A stretch of 64,000 bases of DNA, from assembly GCA_037178975.1 (NCBI GenBank), contig JASJZH010000003.1, positions 8,742,001 through 8,806,000 on the forward strand. The letters run 5' to 3'. This DNA is from Oscheius tipulae. Taxonomy: Eukaryota; Nematoda; Chromadorea; Rhabditida; Rhabditidae. This document shows positions 1 to 11,402 of this stretch, piece after piece; position 1 is the stretch's first letter, and every line of letters begins with the position of its first letter. Under the pieces are notes generated by a model. The model did not search any database. It was not told where the DNA came from and was given only the letters and a program-made list of their open reading frames with translations. The position numbers and the translations under genes were made by a program.

Positions 1-3000
1 TTTCGGTATACACTGACTGGCTGATCCTGGCTTGCAGCAGACGTACTGAGAGTACCTGGAATTGTACTTGCAGTATGAGGACGAGGGGCAGGCTGAGATG
101 AGACAATTGATCAGTTGATTGTTCTGGTACTGGGGTGTCTCACCGGCAGAACACAAATCCCCATTTGAACCTGAAAGAACCGAGTGACAGTGAAAGTGAC
201 AGTGAACTTACTAGATCCTCTACAGATTCCGTCTCCATAGTCCTGAGCTGGAGCCTGACAGGCACAGATGGAATTTTGACAGGTGCCGCTAAAAGTATGA
301 TGTTTTTCGGACGAATTCTGGACTTACTTTCCCTGACATTGTTGAGAGAACATGCACGACTGTCTCAGCTTAAAATTACTTCTGTCAAATATCATGGGAA
401 ACTTACAGGAACAGTGTTGTAGCACTGATTTCCAATCAGAACCTGATTAGTACTACAGGGTCCTGTCTCTGTCGAGCTTCTGCAGACTCCATTGATCGAG
501 GTTGTTCCACTCATACATTGACAGAAGGAGGAGCTGCAGGTACCGTAGCCCAGGCATTGGGCACTGACTTGACAGGCCTGGTTCAAGGCGACCAGACTGC
601 GACAACTGTTCGAGACCAGTCTGGAATGGAGAGAGACCGTCTCTCTATCTCTGTTTCTCTGTCTCTTTGTCTCTGTCTCTATCTGTCTCTCTCTGTCACT
701 CGGTCTCTGTCTCGACTCACACTTGACCAGAAGGGCACTGAACATTAGAGAAGGAGCATCCACTTCCATTGTAGGTCATCCCATTGGAACAGATACAGGT
801 TCCAGAACAGATCGAGTTGGCTAAAGTTGCATCCCCTCAAGATTTGCGTCAAAGTTCTTACCGACAGTACACTGAGCCTGATTCTGGCACTGCATACCGA
901 TTCCTACAGTATCCAAGCACTGATTGTTGATCAGGATCTGGTACGACTTGCAGCTGCCGCCTCCGCTGTTCAAGCATTGGTTGTTTTGAAGAGTCGTTCC
1001 AGAAGGACAGGAACAGTAGCCGTTGTTGCACTGGGAGCTGGAATAAAAGAGTTTTTGGACAGAGAGACAGAGAAACAGATAGACAAAGAGACTTACTTTC
1101 CAAGACACTGCTGAGTATAAGTACATCCGTAGTTGTTTGGATTGTATGTCGGATAGCATTGACCATTGATGCTCACCTAAATCCCCCTGTTCATTAAACT
1201 TTTCCTAGGGAAGTACCTGTCCATTCTGACAGCCACCGTTATTGACACAGACGCTTCCTTGTTGAGTTGTTCCCGAAGGACAGAGACATTGTCCATTGAA
1301 GCATTGAGCATTTCCAGCACAAGTTTGGAATGTACCGCAACCGAAGCTTCCAATTGGAAGGCCATTGCTGGTTCCAGAGGAGCAGTAGCATTGCTGCCCG
1401 TTGGCTCCATTGATGCAGGTTCTTAAAAAAGCAAATTGATGTTTTTTGATGATTTTTAGTTTTGTGATATTCCGTAAAGTTGTAGAGCAGATCATAAACT
1501 ACTACTTTCTAAAACATGTGAGGTCACAAAAATCACTTCTTAGGGTCTAACAGAGAGGTTTGGCGAAAAATGCGCTGCGCTAACAAAACGGACAGGGGGA
1601 GTCCCCCGGATGTCGTAGGCTTTTTGCTTTTTTCCTTGAAAACCTTTCTTTTATTCTCTTCTCATAGTTTTAAGGGGGTTTTGAGGGTCAAGGACTCATT
1701 TTCAAAGCTTTTGACGTTCTACAAAGTTGTAACTCTTTTCCCGCTCTACAAATTTGCAGACTCTACATGCCAAGACTCAAAAATCCAGTCTTGATCCATA
1801 AAACTCACGGCTGAGCATTGTTACTGCATCTGCACTGTCCATTCATGCAACTTGTTCCTCCCAGACACTGCTGGTTGACCTGACAGCCTCCATTATAGGT
1901 CGTATAGCTCAAGCACTGTCCATTGACCATGACCATGGTCTGACTGCAGCTGTCCGTCTTAAACGGCAGACAGTATCCAAAGAGAGCGAAGGCTCCATTG
2001 GAACAGGTACAGTTGTTCTGGAGGCAGGTCGCTCCATCCAGACACTGTTGTCCCTGATAGCAGTAAGCTCCCGGAGCGGCCATTTGACTGCTCTGGCTGA
2101 CGCATTGGCTGCCCTGCTGGGTGGTTCCCTGAGGACAGGTACAGTATGAGTTCAGACAGGTAGAGTTGCCGGCACAGGACTGTCCGAAAGTGCAGTAGGA
2201 TCCGATTGGGATCTGATTCGATTGGGAGCTGGTGACGCAGTAGCAGGCTTGAGAAATTGATCCAGAAGACATGCAGAATCGGGTCTTGTACTGGCCGCAT
2301 GAACAGGCTCCGTTGAGACAGTTGGATCCGCCGAGACATTGCTGGTCGTAGGTGCATTGTTGGTCGACTCGACTCAGTTGGTAGCACTGGTTGTTAATCA
2401 TGACACCGCTGGAGCCACAGAATCCGCTGGATTGGGGAAGGCAGTAGCCTTGACTGGCTTGACTGGAAGATGAGTGTGAAAGAGACAGAGAGAGAAAGGA
2501 CTCACGTGTTGCTCTGACAAACACATTGATTGTTGTTACAGAAAGAATTGTCGAGACAGGTAGACAGGGCCGCTGTTATCGAGCAGCCAGTCGACCCAGG
2601 CTGGAAGGCAGTGTAGCACTGATTATTCATGGACACTTGGTTGCCAGGGCAGTAGTTATTGTTCCCTCCAACACACTGACTTCCCTGCTGGGTTGTTCCA
2701 GTCGGACACTGGCACATTCCGTTCTGACAGTTGGAGTTCCCAAGACATTGCTGGGTATAGGTACAGCCGTAAGAGCCGAGTGGGACTGTCTGGTAGCACT
2801 GGTTGTTGATCAGTACCTGAAAAAGTATCTGTCTCTCTGTCTCTCTCTGTCTCACCTGATTGTTATTACAGTTTCCATTGTTACCATTAACGCACTGATT
2901 TCCTTGTTGAGTGGTACCGGATGGACACAGACACTGTCCGTTTGAAGAACATTGGGCATTGCCAGCACATCCGAGACTGAAGCTACAGCCGAAGGAACCG

Positions 3001-5840
3001 ATAGACACCAGACACTGTCCATTGACCAGGATCTAAAAAGGGTTATGTCACTGTCACTGTCTCTCAATCCAACCTGATTGCTCTGACAGTTGGTATTGCC
3101 TCCAAAACACTGATTCCCCTGCTGGGTCGATCCCGACGGACATTGGCACATTCCGTTCTGACAGTTGGAGTTTCCAAGGCATTGTTGAGTATAAGTACAT
3201 CCGAAGGACCCTAGAGCAACCGTCTGATAGCACTGGTTGTTTATCAGAACCTGCAAGATGTACTCTCTCTGTCTCCCTGTCCCTGTGACAAACCTGATTG
3301 CTCTGACAGTTACTATTCCCCCCAACACACTGGCTACCCTGCTGTGTTGTTCCAGAAGGACACTGACAGAAATTGTTGACGCATTGAGAGTTTCCCAGAC
3401 AGTACTGTGAAGATTGACAAAAGGAGCCAATTTGGGTCCCAGTCACACACTGTCCGTTCACAAGAACCTGTCCAGTTTGACATTGACCATTCTGGGAGTT
3501 CGGAGTGATGCAGTAACACTGTTGTTGCCCGTTGTTGGTAAAGCAGAGACTGGAAAAGGCGTCTGGGAGCAAAACGGGCGCGAGTTTTTCGCTATTTTAG
3601 CCTGTTTGCGACTATTTTTTTCCTGTTTAGAACTTAAAATCGTATTCCGCGACCAAAAAAACCAGCAACAAGTTTAGCAGAAAAAAATACGTCGCAAAAG
3701 CTTGAAACATGGAAACTGAGGTTCAGCTTCCCTATTATGACCCATTTGCACATTTTTCTTCTAGTTTTTCTCCAATTTTGTTGTCAAGTAGGTTCGTAGA
3801 TGTCTAGAATACGATTACACCATCAGAATCTTGAAAAAGTGTAATAATAGTATAAATTCGAAAATTTGCAAGTTTCTTCTAACACTGAGCGGCGAGCGAT
3901 ACAAATTCAGGTGCTCTTCGTTGGAAAAAGACTATACGCCATCCCGTCCTATCTGACAAGTCATTCTACGTCTTTGCATCAGCGCTTAAATTCTGAATTT
4001 CCTACTGACAGTAACGCAGAGATAGAGGCGCTTGTCCAAAACAATTCATAGTCTACACTGTTCCAGGGTACGATTACCAAATGCAAGACTGACCCCAAGG
4101 AATGCACAGATGTAAAGCATGCTAAGTGAAGGACCTACTGTGACTTCCAAAGAATGGAAAATGCTGCATGTCTCTCCGTCAATCGGTCGTCAAATTGTTG
4201 GGAAGGAACAAAATAGGATTCAAGAGAACTGCCGCTGTCCAAGATCTACTGTACTATCTGTTTTATTGCTGTTTCCCAGCTAAAGGCGTAAAGGCGTAAA
4301 GGGTAAAGATATGCTTCTATTATGCTGTTATCATAGTTCTAGCCCTCGTGCTAGTTCCCCTAAGATTCTGTGTATTGTAGCAAGTTCCATCACTTTGTTT
4401 TGCATTTTCCGTCGATTTTCTCTTATAAACTCACCTCTGCGTATTGGTAGGACATTGACAGGATGAGAACTGACATCTACTGCCTCCTAGACATTGCACA
4501 TCCGAGAGACATGCGCCGTTCAGGGAAGCGTATTGTCTGCATTGTCCGTTGACCATGACCGTCTGACTGTTGGGGCACTGGCCAGTGTTGGAAGAGCTGA
4601 CACAGTATGGGAGATATGCTGTCAGTTGTTGTCTAAAGCTCAGTCTTATGTCTGTCTCTTTTACCCTCTGTTTCTCTGTCTCCTTCTCTCTTGGTCTCTC
4701 AGTTTCTCTATCTCTCTACTCACAGGTTATTGGTACAGGTACAGATTCCCGAAGATCCAAAGTTGAAGCTACACGAAGAACTGTCCAAACACTGCTGACT
4801 GTTGGTGCACTGACTGCCCGGAGGAGTCATGGAGATGCACTGGTTGTTGACCAGGACCTGAAAAGACAGGGATCGATTAGAAGCTGGAGGTCATCACTGC
4901 TCCAAAAATGCACTGCCCGTTGGAACCGGTTCCAGTGTTCTGACATTGTCCATTGGTCGGCTGGGCTCCGTTGGGACATTGGCAGAAGCCGTTAGAGCAT
5001 TGGGATCTGGAATGGGAGTACAAGATGAGTCCGAGTCTCTCTGTCTCTCACCCTCCAGTACACTGCTGCGAGTTCTGACAACTGGATCCTGGCGGGATCT
5101 GATTCATACAGATTCCATTGATCAGAACCTGAAAGACTGATCTCTAGCTCTCCATCAAAGGATGAGTCACCTGTCCATTGGCACAGTTCCCTCCGCCTCC
5201 CGTGCTGCCACATTGAGCTGAAATCTCTGTTTCGAATTCTCTCCTGTTTGGACAGATGCCACAAAAGCATACGTGGGTGTCACAGGCCTATATACCGTTT
5301 TGAACTCAAAATAACTCGTGGTCATGTGACTGGTAGACAATAAACAGAGAGTGACAGTGTCAGTGACTTACGGTTCGGAGAAGCACAGCAGACATTCTGG
5401 TTACAGTATGACAACGTTGGACAGTCACTACTGCTCTGACATGATTGATACCCATTCCCGTTGCTGTTCAGGATGGCAGAACTTGATGGACATTCTGAGT
5501 TGTCTGTCACTTTTTGGTGGTCAACATGAGCTTACGGGTGGCCGAGACACCACAGCAGATGTTCTGTCCAGAGGAAGCGTACTGGCAGAAGTAGCCGGGT
5601 CGGATGGATTGACAGGAACAGCTGGAAATGGTTACGGTACAGAGAGGTAGAGAAACAGACAAAGAGACAGAGAGACTCACACATTGTTGAAGGAGCAGGT
5701 GACCAGCTGATTGTTGTTGGAAAGAGCAGAGTAGCCTGGTGGACACTGCTGTGAGAAGGCTTCTGAAAACGGGCATCCCTTTAAAACACAAGACAGCTAC
5801 CGTGGAAGAGGAGAATCAGAAGCAGGAAGAGACTCTCCAT
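1..5840 (-). CDS. EB-module cysteine-rich secreted protein (5' part; runs off left edge)
   Basis: The ATG at 5840 opens an N-terminus with a hydrophobic core (MESLFLLLILLFH), interrupted by a GT donor, so the product is probably secreted. Many short exons follow. The first carry CC-rich motifs (CNQNVCCASPN near 5390; GQNICCG near 5570). Then come about 14 units of the type CLGNSNCQNGMCQCPSGTTQQG, seen near 4790, 4500, 3380, 3150, 2940, 2740, 2530, 2310, 2150, 2010, 1840, 1290, 1000 and 540. The spacing fits the EB module, an eight-cysteine domain common in nematode extracellular proteins. Coding continues to base 1, so the 3' end is missing. Introns of about 300 bp (1500-1800) and 860 bp (3560-4434) hold repeats; the short ones are CTCTGT-rich. 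An acceptor-like ATTCAG lies 10 nt before the ATG. Exact exon borders were not all fixed, and a split into two genes is not excluded. No partner or precise role can be inferred. Confidence 0.8.
1472..1800. repeat. Intron with dispersed hairpin-repeat copies
   Basis: This intron of the EB-module gene contains an imperfect dyad at about 1708-1768, built from GTTCTACAAAGTTGTA and GCTCTACAAATTTGCAG. A half copy (AAAGTTGTAGAGCAGATC) lies at about 1474-1492. The same short hairpin family recurs near 20.4, 23.4, 24.5, 26.6 and 27.6 kb. I see no coding potential here. Confidence 0.5.
3585..3796. repeat. Dispersed element, copy 1 (about 210 bp)
   Basis: The stretch from TTTTTCGCTATTTTAGC to TTTTGTTGTCAAGTAGG resembles, with gaps, the segment 24815-25040, which interrupts a 5S rRNA gene. 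Both start with a CGCTATTTTAGC motif and end in a T-rich tract followed by TGTCAA(G/A)TAGGTT. It lies in the 860-bp intron of the EB-module gene. No ORF and no terminal inverted repeat were recognised. Confidence 0.5.
3945..3985 (+). pseudogene. 5S rRNA-like fragment
   Basis: About 37 nt resemble the middle of the 5S genes at 23.2 and 27.8 kb, including TACGCCATCCCGTC, then ATCTG and CAAGTCA after short mismatches. Only the central part is present, so this is a decayed fragment. It lies in the EB-gene intron, about 150 bp past a repeat that also sits inside another broken 5S gene. Confidence 0.4.
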
Positions 5841-6260
5841 GATCGCAGTGCTGAATATCTCCCGCCACTGCCGCTCTGAGTCTGTTGGCCCAGCTGCCCA
5901 AAGAAGAGAGAAGGGAGCACGTCATCCACGGGAGAACAAATAAATGGGGAAAATGAAAAGATGAGGTAGTGTCTACGAGTTGTTTTGCATCAAAACTGAC
6001 TGTCTCTTTTCACCCTAACTTGCTGAATGAATTTGGCCATTTTGTTAGTTTTAAGCAGGAATGCCTTCACTGGATTTTAAAAGGACGCTGTCGTTATGGG
6101 TGGATGGATGGACGGCTAAACGCGTTTTCAAATCGGGTCCCGCGACGAACTTTACCCATATCACCATTTATTGCATTTGTCGGTGCTGTACGCACATTTT
6201 TATGACCTCTAAGTTTGTTCAATCAACTTAGCGTCGAAAATTACCCTAGGAAGGTCTACT
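5841..6260. other. Intergenic; EB gene upstream region
   Basis: The first 20 bases carry the probable splice acceptor upstream of the EB-gene start. I see no coding exon in the rest. Sequence after about 6250 begins to match the reverse-transcriptase remnant. Confidence 0.4.
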
Positions 6261-6263
6261 TCA

Positions 6264-7500
6264 ATGTCAAATATGGCAAGAATAATAAAGAAAACTGAGG
6301 AAATGCTGTTCTTCTCTCCTTATTCTCATTTCCTCCGAGTCGCAGAAACTGAGATGGTGCATCTTCTTGCATGTCTCTTCACTCGGATGCTTCAACATCG
6401 TGTGGTCCCTCTTGGATTCGGCGATTCGATTACCACGCTCATCCCGAAGAAATCAGATCACACCGATCTAGCCAACTTCCGTCCGATCTCCATACTACGA
6501 GCTCCATACAAGCTGTTCACGCGAGTCATGTTGACCAGAATGCATCGGAGTTTGGAATTCAATCAGCCCGTCGAATAAGGCGGCTTCCGTCGAACTGTCT
6601 CTACCGTGGAACACCTTCATACTATCAAGCAGCTGATCGATAAGGCCAATGGTTATCGCAATCACCTCTATCTTGTGTTTGTCGATTTCCGGAAAGCCTA
6701 TGACACAATCGAGTGGGACGCCGTGTTCAATTCCCTCCAAGAACACGGAGCGGACCAACTCTATATCGAGATGCTGCGTAGGATCTACAGAAATGCTGGT
6801 TGCAAGATCAAGGTGCAAGAAGAGTTAGTGGATGTCAACATCAAGCGCGGAGTTTGTCAAGGATGCGTGCTTTCTCCACTACTTCGACGCAGTACTCGAA
6901 GACGTCTTCCGTCAACTTAATTGGGACGACATCGGTCTCAATTTCCGTAAGTTGACTCATCTTCTCTACGCCGATAATGTCGTCCTTGTCGGAAAGAGTC
7001 TGAGATCTCTGCAGCGGCTGGTGACTGAACTGATACAAGGAAGCCGTAGGATTGGGCTCGAAATCAACCATCGAAGATTCTTCGCGAAGACCAATGTCTA
7101 CAAGGGAGATCTGTGCTTGAGAGGACAAGCCATACAGTTTGTCCGGCATTTCGTTTACCTTGGATGTTCGGTAACCTGGCCCGACGGATCGGAGCGTCTT
7201 CGGCCGCTTTCAATCGCCACCGTCTCTTCCTCACCTGTCCCGATGAAGATGAAACGACGAGAGTACCTAACCTGCATTGTCCCAAATTTGCTGTATGGCT
7301 GCGAAATCTGGAGCCTTCGCACAGAGGATCGAGCCAAAATTGCAGCCCTATAACGACGTCAGAAAAGGGCTATGCTCGGTATCACACTTCGGGATCGTGT
7401 GAGAAATGGGGAGGTGAGAAGAAGGACAGAACTACCGAGTATTCTGGACTTGGCAAGCGGGAGCGGCAAGAGAGCTCTGACATGATAGCAACCCCTTGAT
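6264..7500 (+). mobile_element. Decayed RTE-like non-LTR retrotransposon (reverse transcriptase region)
   Basis: Three reading frames together give a reverse transcriptase: the fingers motif LIPKKSDHTDLANFRPIS near 6450, then FVDFRKAYDTIEW near 6690, the RGVCQGCVLSP motif near 6860, and a YADN catalytic box near 6970 where active enzymes have YADD. The C-terminal region near 7360 resembles the QKRAMLGITLRDRVRN motif of RTE-like elements. A stop at 6576-6578 and frame changes near 6600, 6890 and 7353 show that it is dead. The 5' endonuclease part was not seen, so it is also 5' truncated. It lies between the EB gene and the ankyrin ORF. Confidence 0.85.
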
Positions 7501-7666
7501 TCCGACAATAAAATTGAAATTGAAGTCGTTTTGTTTTGGTTAAATAAACAAAGATACAGACGGACAGAATAGAGTTGAGAGTAGAAAAATATGGGTAAAA
7601 CAAAGAAGATATTATAATGATGATTTTTATTTGAAGCCCAATTCAACTGTTGTTGGATTCTGTCGT

Positions 7667-10483
7667 TTAACGGGCTCCATATTGGATGAGGATTTTGACA
7701 ACATCGATGTGGTTAGCATGCGTAGCGATATGTAGTACACTTAAACCATCGTTTGTTGCAGTGTTCGGATTAGCACCATGTTCAAGGAGATAGGTGACGC
7801 AGTTGATCGCACCTTCGAAGCAAGCTAATTGAAGAAGAGACCTTTCATCTTTGTCGGTGACTTCGATCGTAGCCTTGTATTGAAGCAGCAATTTGACTAC
7901 TTCGATCTTGTCTGCACTGCAAGCGTAATGAAGAGGAGTACATCCCTCGTAATCACAAGCATTAGGATCAGAATTCTTGTAGAGTAGAAGCTCTACCACT
8001 AGTTCTTGACCCCACCAGGCAGCAAAATGAAGGGGAGTCCACCCTTTTATGTTTTTTGACGTGATCGTAGCTCCTGCACCAAGAAGCACGTCCACCACTT
8101 GATCGTGCCCACCATAAGCAGCAAGGTGAAGTGGGGTGTAGAGGTCATTGTCGCAACTGTCGACGATAGCTCCATGCTGGAGAAGAAGCTTCACCATGTC
8201 AATATGACCCTCCAGGGCAGCTAAATGAAGAGTAGTTCTGCCGAACAGAGTAGCTGTGTCCAATGGTGCGCAATGTTTGAGCAGGGATCTGGCACTTTCA
8301 ATGTGATTATTTCTAGCAGCAAAATGTAAAGGAGTCCTCCCATCTATAACCTTTGAAGAGACCGAAGCTCCGGCGCCAAGAAGAACGTCCACTACTTGAT
8401 CGCGTCCATCTTCAGCAGCAAGGTGAAGTGGGGTGTAGAGGTCATTGTCGCAACTGTCGACGATAGCTCCATATTGAAGAAGAAGCTTCACCATGCCAAC
8501 ATGACCATTTAGGACAGCGAAGTGCAAAGGGGTCCGCCCATCATTCACTTTTGAAGAGACCGAAGCTCCTGTTGTGATGACCTTTTCCGCCAACAACTTA
8601 TATACCTGAAGAGCAAAAACGTGCAGTGTAGTGGAGAGATCTTTATCTTTACAGTCGACAATAGCTCCATTTTGGAGGGGAAGCTTGACCATGTCAACAT
8701 GATCATCTTGGGCAGCCAGATGAAGAGGAGTACTGCCGAATTCAGTGACGGCATCGATTGGCGCGCGATGCTTGAGCAGAATGTTGGCACATTCAATGCG
8801 ATTATACACTGCGGCATAATGTAAAGGAGTCCACCCATATTTATTCTTAGAAGAGACCGAGGCTCCTGCCGTGATGAGCATTTCCGAGACCAGGTGATGT
8901 CCATAAAAGGAAGCGGTTTGCAACGGAGTGACGTGATTTTTATCTTCACTGTCGACGATAGCTCCATGTTGGAGGAGAAGCTTTATCATGTCAACATGAC
9001 CTTTTTGAGCAGCAAGGTGAAGCGGGGTGTAGTGGTCATTGTCGCGACTGTCGATAGTAGCTCCATGTTGAAGGAGAAGCTTGACCATGTCAACATGACC
9101 TTTGTGGGCAGCAAAGTGAAGAATGGTTCTGCCGATCAGAGTGGCTGTGTCGATCGGTGCGCGATATTTGAGCAGGGTTATGGTACTTTCAATATGATTT
9201 CTTTCGGCAGCAAAGTGTAAAGGAGTCAGTCCATCTTTATTCTTCGAAGAGACCGAAGCTCCTGCCTCGAGCAATTTATTCACAATGTGACCATGTCCCA
9301 TTTGAGCAGCATGGCTAAGTGGGGTAACGAGATTATAGTCGAAACTGTCGACGGTAGCTCCATATTGGAGAAGAAGCTTCACCATGTCAACATGACCTTT
9401 TTCGGAAGCAATGTGAAGAGGAGTCACAAGGGTACCAGCATCAATGGGCGCGCTAGGCTTGAGCAGCGTCCTGGAACATTCAATGTGATTTTGTCCGGCA
9501 GCAAAATGTATAGGAGTCCGCTCGTCTTTATCCTTTGAAGAGACCGCCTTGAGGAGCATTTCCAATAGCAGGTGATGTCTGCCGATCATGGTGGCGCCAT
9601 CGATCAGCGCGCAATGCTTCAGCAGGGTTCTGGCACTTTCAATGTGATTATTTCTGGCAGCATAATGTAAAGGAGTCCACCCATCTATATCCTTTGAAGA
9701 GACCGAAGCTCCGGCCCCAAGAAGCACGTTCACTACTTGATCGCGCCCATCTTCAGCAGCAAGGTGAAGTGCAGTCGAGAAATCTTTATCTGTACTGTCG
9801 ATAGTAGCTCCATGTTGAAGGAGGAGTTTGACCATGTCAACATGATCTTTTTTGGTAGCAATGTGGAGAGGAGTACTGCCGCTTACAGTGGCTGTGTCGA
9901 TTGGTGCATGATGTTTGAGTAGGATTCTTGCACTTTCAATGTGATTTCTTTCGACAGCAAAATGTAAAGGAGTCCACTCATCTTTAGCCTTTGAAGAGAC
10001 CGAAGCTCCGGCCCCAAGAAGCACGTCCACTACTTGATCATGTCCATCTTGAGCAGCAAAGTGCAGTGCAGTCGAGAGATCTTTATCTGTACTGTCGATA
10101 GTAGCTCCATGTTGAAGGAGAAGTTTGACCATGTCTGCATGACCTTTTTGGGCAGTATAGTGAAGAGGAGTAAGGTTCTTTAAGGCACCGGCATCAACCG
10201 GCGCGCGATTCTTGAGCAGGGTCCTGGCACTTTCAATGTGATTATTTCTAGCAGCAAAATGTAAAGGAGTCCAACCATACTTATCCTTTTGCTTGACCGA
10301 AGCCCCTGCTTTGATAAACATTTCCACCATCAAATTATTTCCCTGTCGAGCAGCGAAGTGCAGTGGAGTGGCGCGTTCGTTATCTTCACTGCCACTAGTA
10401 GGGAGGAGAAGCTTTACCATGTCAACATGACCTTTTTGAGCAGCAAAGTGAAGAGGAGTAAAGTTCTTAAAGCGAGTGTCCAA
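7667..10483 (-). CDS. Ankyrin-repeat protein, 28-29 repeats, uninterrupted ORF
   Basis: This is a 938-codon open frame of back-to-back 33-residue ankyrin repeats with the TPLHxAA...G...(V/M)VxLLL consensus, ending in a normal stop at 7667. At least 27 units are clear and one near 9570 is shortened. Repeats occur in triplets: units ending in DMVKLLLQHGATIDS, then QVVDVLLGAGASVSS, then HIESARTLLKHRAPIDT, so the array grew by duplicating blocks of about 297 bp. The first codon of the frame is TTG, not ATG, so the true start must be in an upstream exon or the gene is 5' truncated. No signal peptide, membrane segment or catalytic domain is visible. Ankyrin arrays bind other proteins; the partner is unknown. 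The upstream neighbour on the same strand has a kinase domain and two related repeats, so the two may be parts of one former gene. Confidence 0.8.
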   Translation of the reverse strand: MDTRFKNFTPLHFAAQKGHVDMVKLLLPTSGSEDNERATPLHFAARQGNNLMVEMFIKAGASVKQKDKYGWTPLHFAARNNHIESARTLLKNRAPVDAGALKNLTPLHYTAQKGHADMVKLLLQHGATIDSTDKDLSTALHFAAQDGHDQVVDVLLGAGASVSSKAKDEWTPLHFAVERNHIESARILLKHHAPIDTATVSGSTPLHIATKKDHVDMVKLLLQHGATIDSTDKDFSTALHLAAEDGRDQVVNVLLGAGASVSSKDIDGWTPLHYAARNNHIESARTLLKHCALIDGATMIGRHHLLLEMLLKAVSSKDKDERTPIHFAAGQNHIECSRTLLKPSAPIDAGTLVTPLHIASEKGHVDMVKLLLQYGATVDSFDYNLVTPLSHAAQMGHGHIVNKLLEAGASVSSKNKDGLTPLHFAAERNHIESTITLLKYRAPIDTATLIGRTILHFAAHKGHVDMVKLLLQHGATIDSRDNDHYTPLHLAAQKGHVDMIKLLLQHGAIVDSEDKNHVTPLQTASFYGHHLVSEMLITAGASVSSKNKYGWTPLHYAAVYNRIECANILLKHRAPIDAVTEFGSTPLHLAAQDDHVDMVKLPLQNGAIVDCKDKDLSTTLHVFALQVYKLLAEKVITTGASVSSKVNDGRTPLHFAVLNGHVGMVKLLLQYGAIVDSCDNDLYTPLHLAAEDGRDQVVDVLLGAGASVSSKVIDGRTPLHFAARNNHIESARSLLKHCAPLDTATLFGRTTLHLAALEGHIDMVKLLLQHGAIVDSCDNDLYTPLHLAAYGGHDQVVDVLLGAGATITSKNIKGWTPLHFAAWWGQELVVELLLYKNSDPNACDYEGCTPLHYACSADKIEVVKLLLQYKATIEVTDKDERSLLQLACFEGAINCVTYLLEHGANPNTATNDGLSVLHIATHANHIDVVKILIQYGAR

Positions 10484-10549
10484 CTACGAACTCATTGACG
10501 CGTTTCTATTGCATTTTCAAATCTTTTTATTTCAAATCTCAAGGAAAAT
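10484..10549. other. 5' boundary of the ankyrin ORF
   Basis: No in-frame ATG precedes the ankyrin frame here. The 15-nt word GGACACTCGCTTTAA at the border (minus strand, 10468-10482) recurs in the opposite orientation at 11219-11233, so the two could mark a rearrangement. Confidence 0.3.
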
Positions 10550-10553
10550 TGAT

Positions 10554-10806
10554 GGTAGTAAGGAAGGTGGCACCACGGTTCAACTTGACGCAACATTGCG
10601 TACTGAAGGAATAATGTATTTTTTCAATGCGTTTGACCCATTTTTTCGGCTTGAAAATGTGTTTAATCGGTTAAGCATGAAGTTAAACACATCTTCAAGT
10701 GTGAAAAATGAGTCAAACGCATCGAAAGACTCAAAAAAATGCTATACTCATTCAGTACGCAATTTTGCGTCAAGCCGAACCGTTTTGCCTCCTTCACTAC
10801 TACAAA
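10554..10806. mobile_element. Foldback/hairpin MITE with putative 7-bp target duplication
   Basis: The left arm (GGTAGTAAGGAAGG onward) is complementary to the right arm (ending CCTCCTTCACTACTAC) over more than 100 bases with scattered mismatches. Shared blocks include CTTGACGCAA(C/A)ATTGCGTACTGAA and the GATGTGTTTAA-type centre. The short word AAAATTG lies immediately outside each end and looks like a target-site duplication. No ORF is present, so it would need a transposase in trans. Confidence 0.75.
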
Positions 10807-10992
10807 ATTGCATTATGTCTGATATGGTCGATGTTTGTAGTTCTAGTTACACTACTCTATAACAATTTGGAGCTATAACAAACATTAAAAACCTGATTGA
10901 AATAGAAATGAGCTACGAAAATGGATATGACTCGCGTAATCGCCAAAACTCTGCCATTCTGACCTATTTCCCTACTTTTTTGTTTTTTTTTC

Positions 10993-11124
10993 CTAACTAA
11001 TTTTAACATGTTCTACATGATAAGCAGCATTCGAAATCAGAAAATCATCGAAAAACGGGAGGAAACCCACCTAACTGACTCCCTGAATGCTGCTTATCGT
11101 GGAGAGCATATTAGAGTTAGTTAG
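10993..11124. mobile_element. 132-bp MITE with roughly 40-bp terminal inverted repeats
   Basis: The left end CTAACTAATTTTAACATG... and the reverse complement of the right end CTAACTAACTCTAATATG... match over about 40 positions, including the shared core GATAAGCAGCATTC. The interior is too short to code. No clear target-site duplication was found. It lies between the kinase gene and the ankyrin ORF. Confidence 0.75.
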
Positions 11125-11402
11125 AACAAACCAAAAAAGAAGGGAAATGGGTCTGAATGGACGCTCCAAAATTTTTCGATTGTGCGCACCAACTTTGGAC
11201 GCTTAGGCGCAATAGCTGGACACTCGCTTTAACTATGTCCGCATGCTGCCTTACCAAATGAGATGTTTTAATGTGCTCATCCTGACCACAATAATACATA
11301 ATAGGGATCCCGGAACGAATACAGTCGTCTATATGCATAAGAGAAAATTGCTTAACATCATGCAACCAGAAACTCCTCTGAAATCCTTGTTGAGAGAAGC
11401 AT

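Noticed and set aside
392-769. ORF containing a poly-(RDRE)-like stretch
   Set aside because: The charged repeat is intron microsatellite sequence translated; only the part after it is an EB-module exon.
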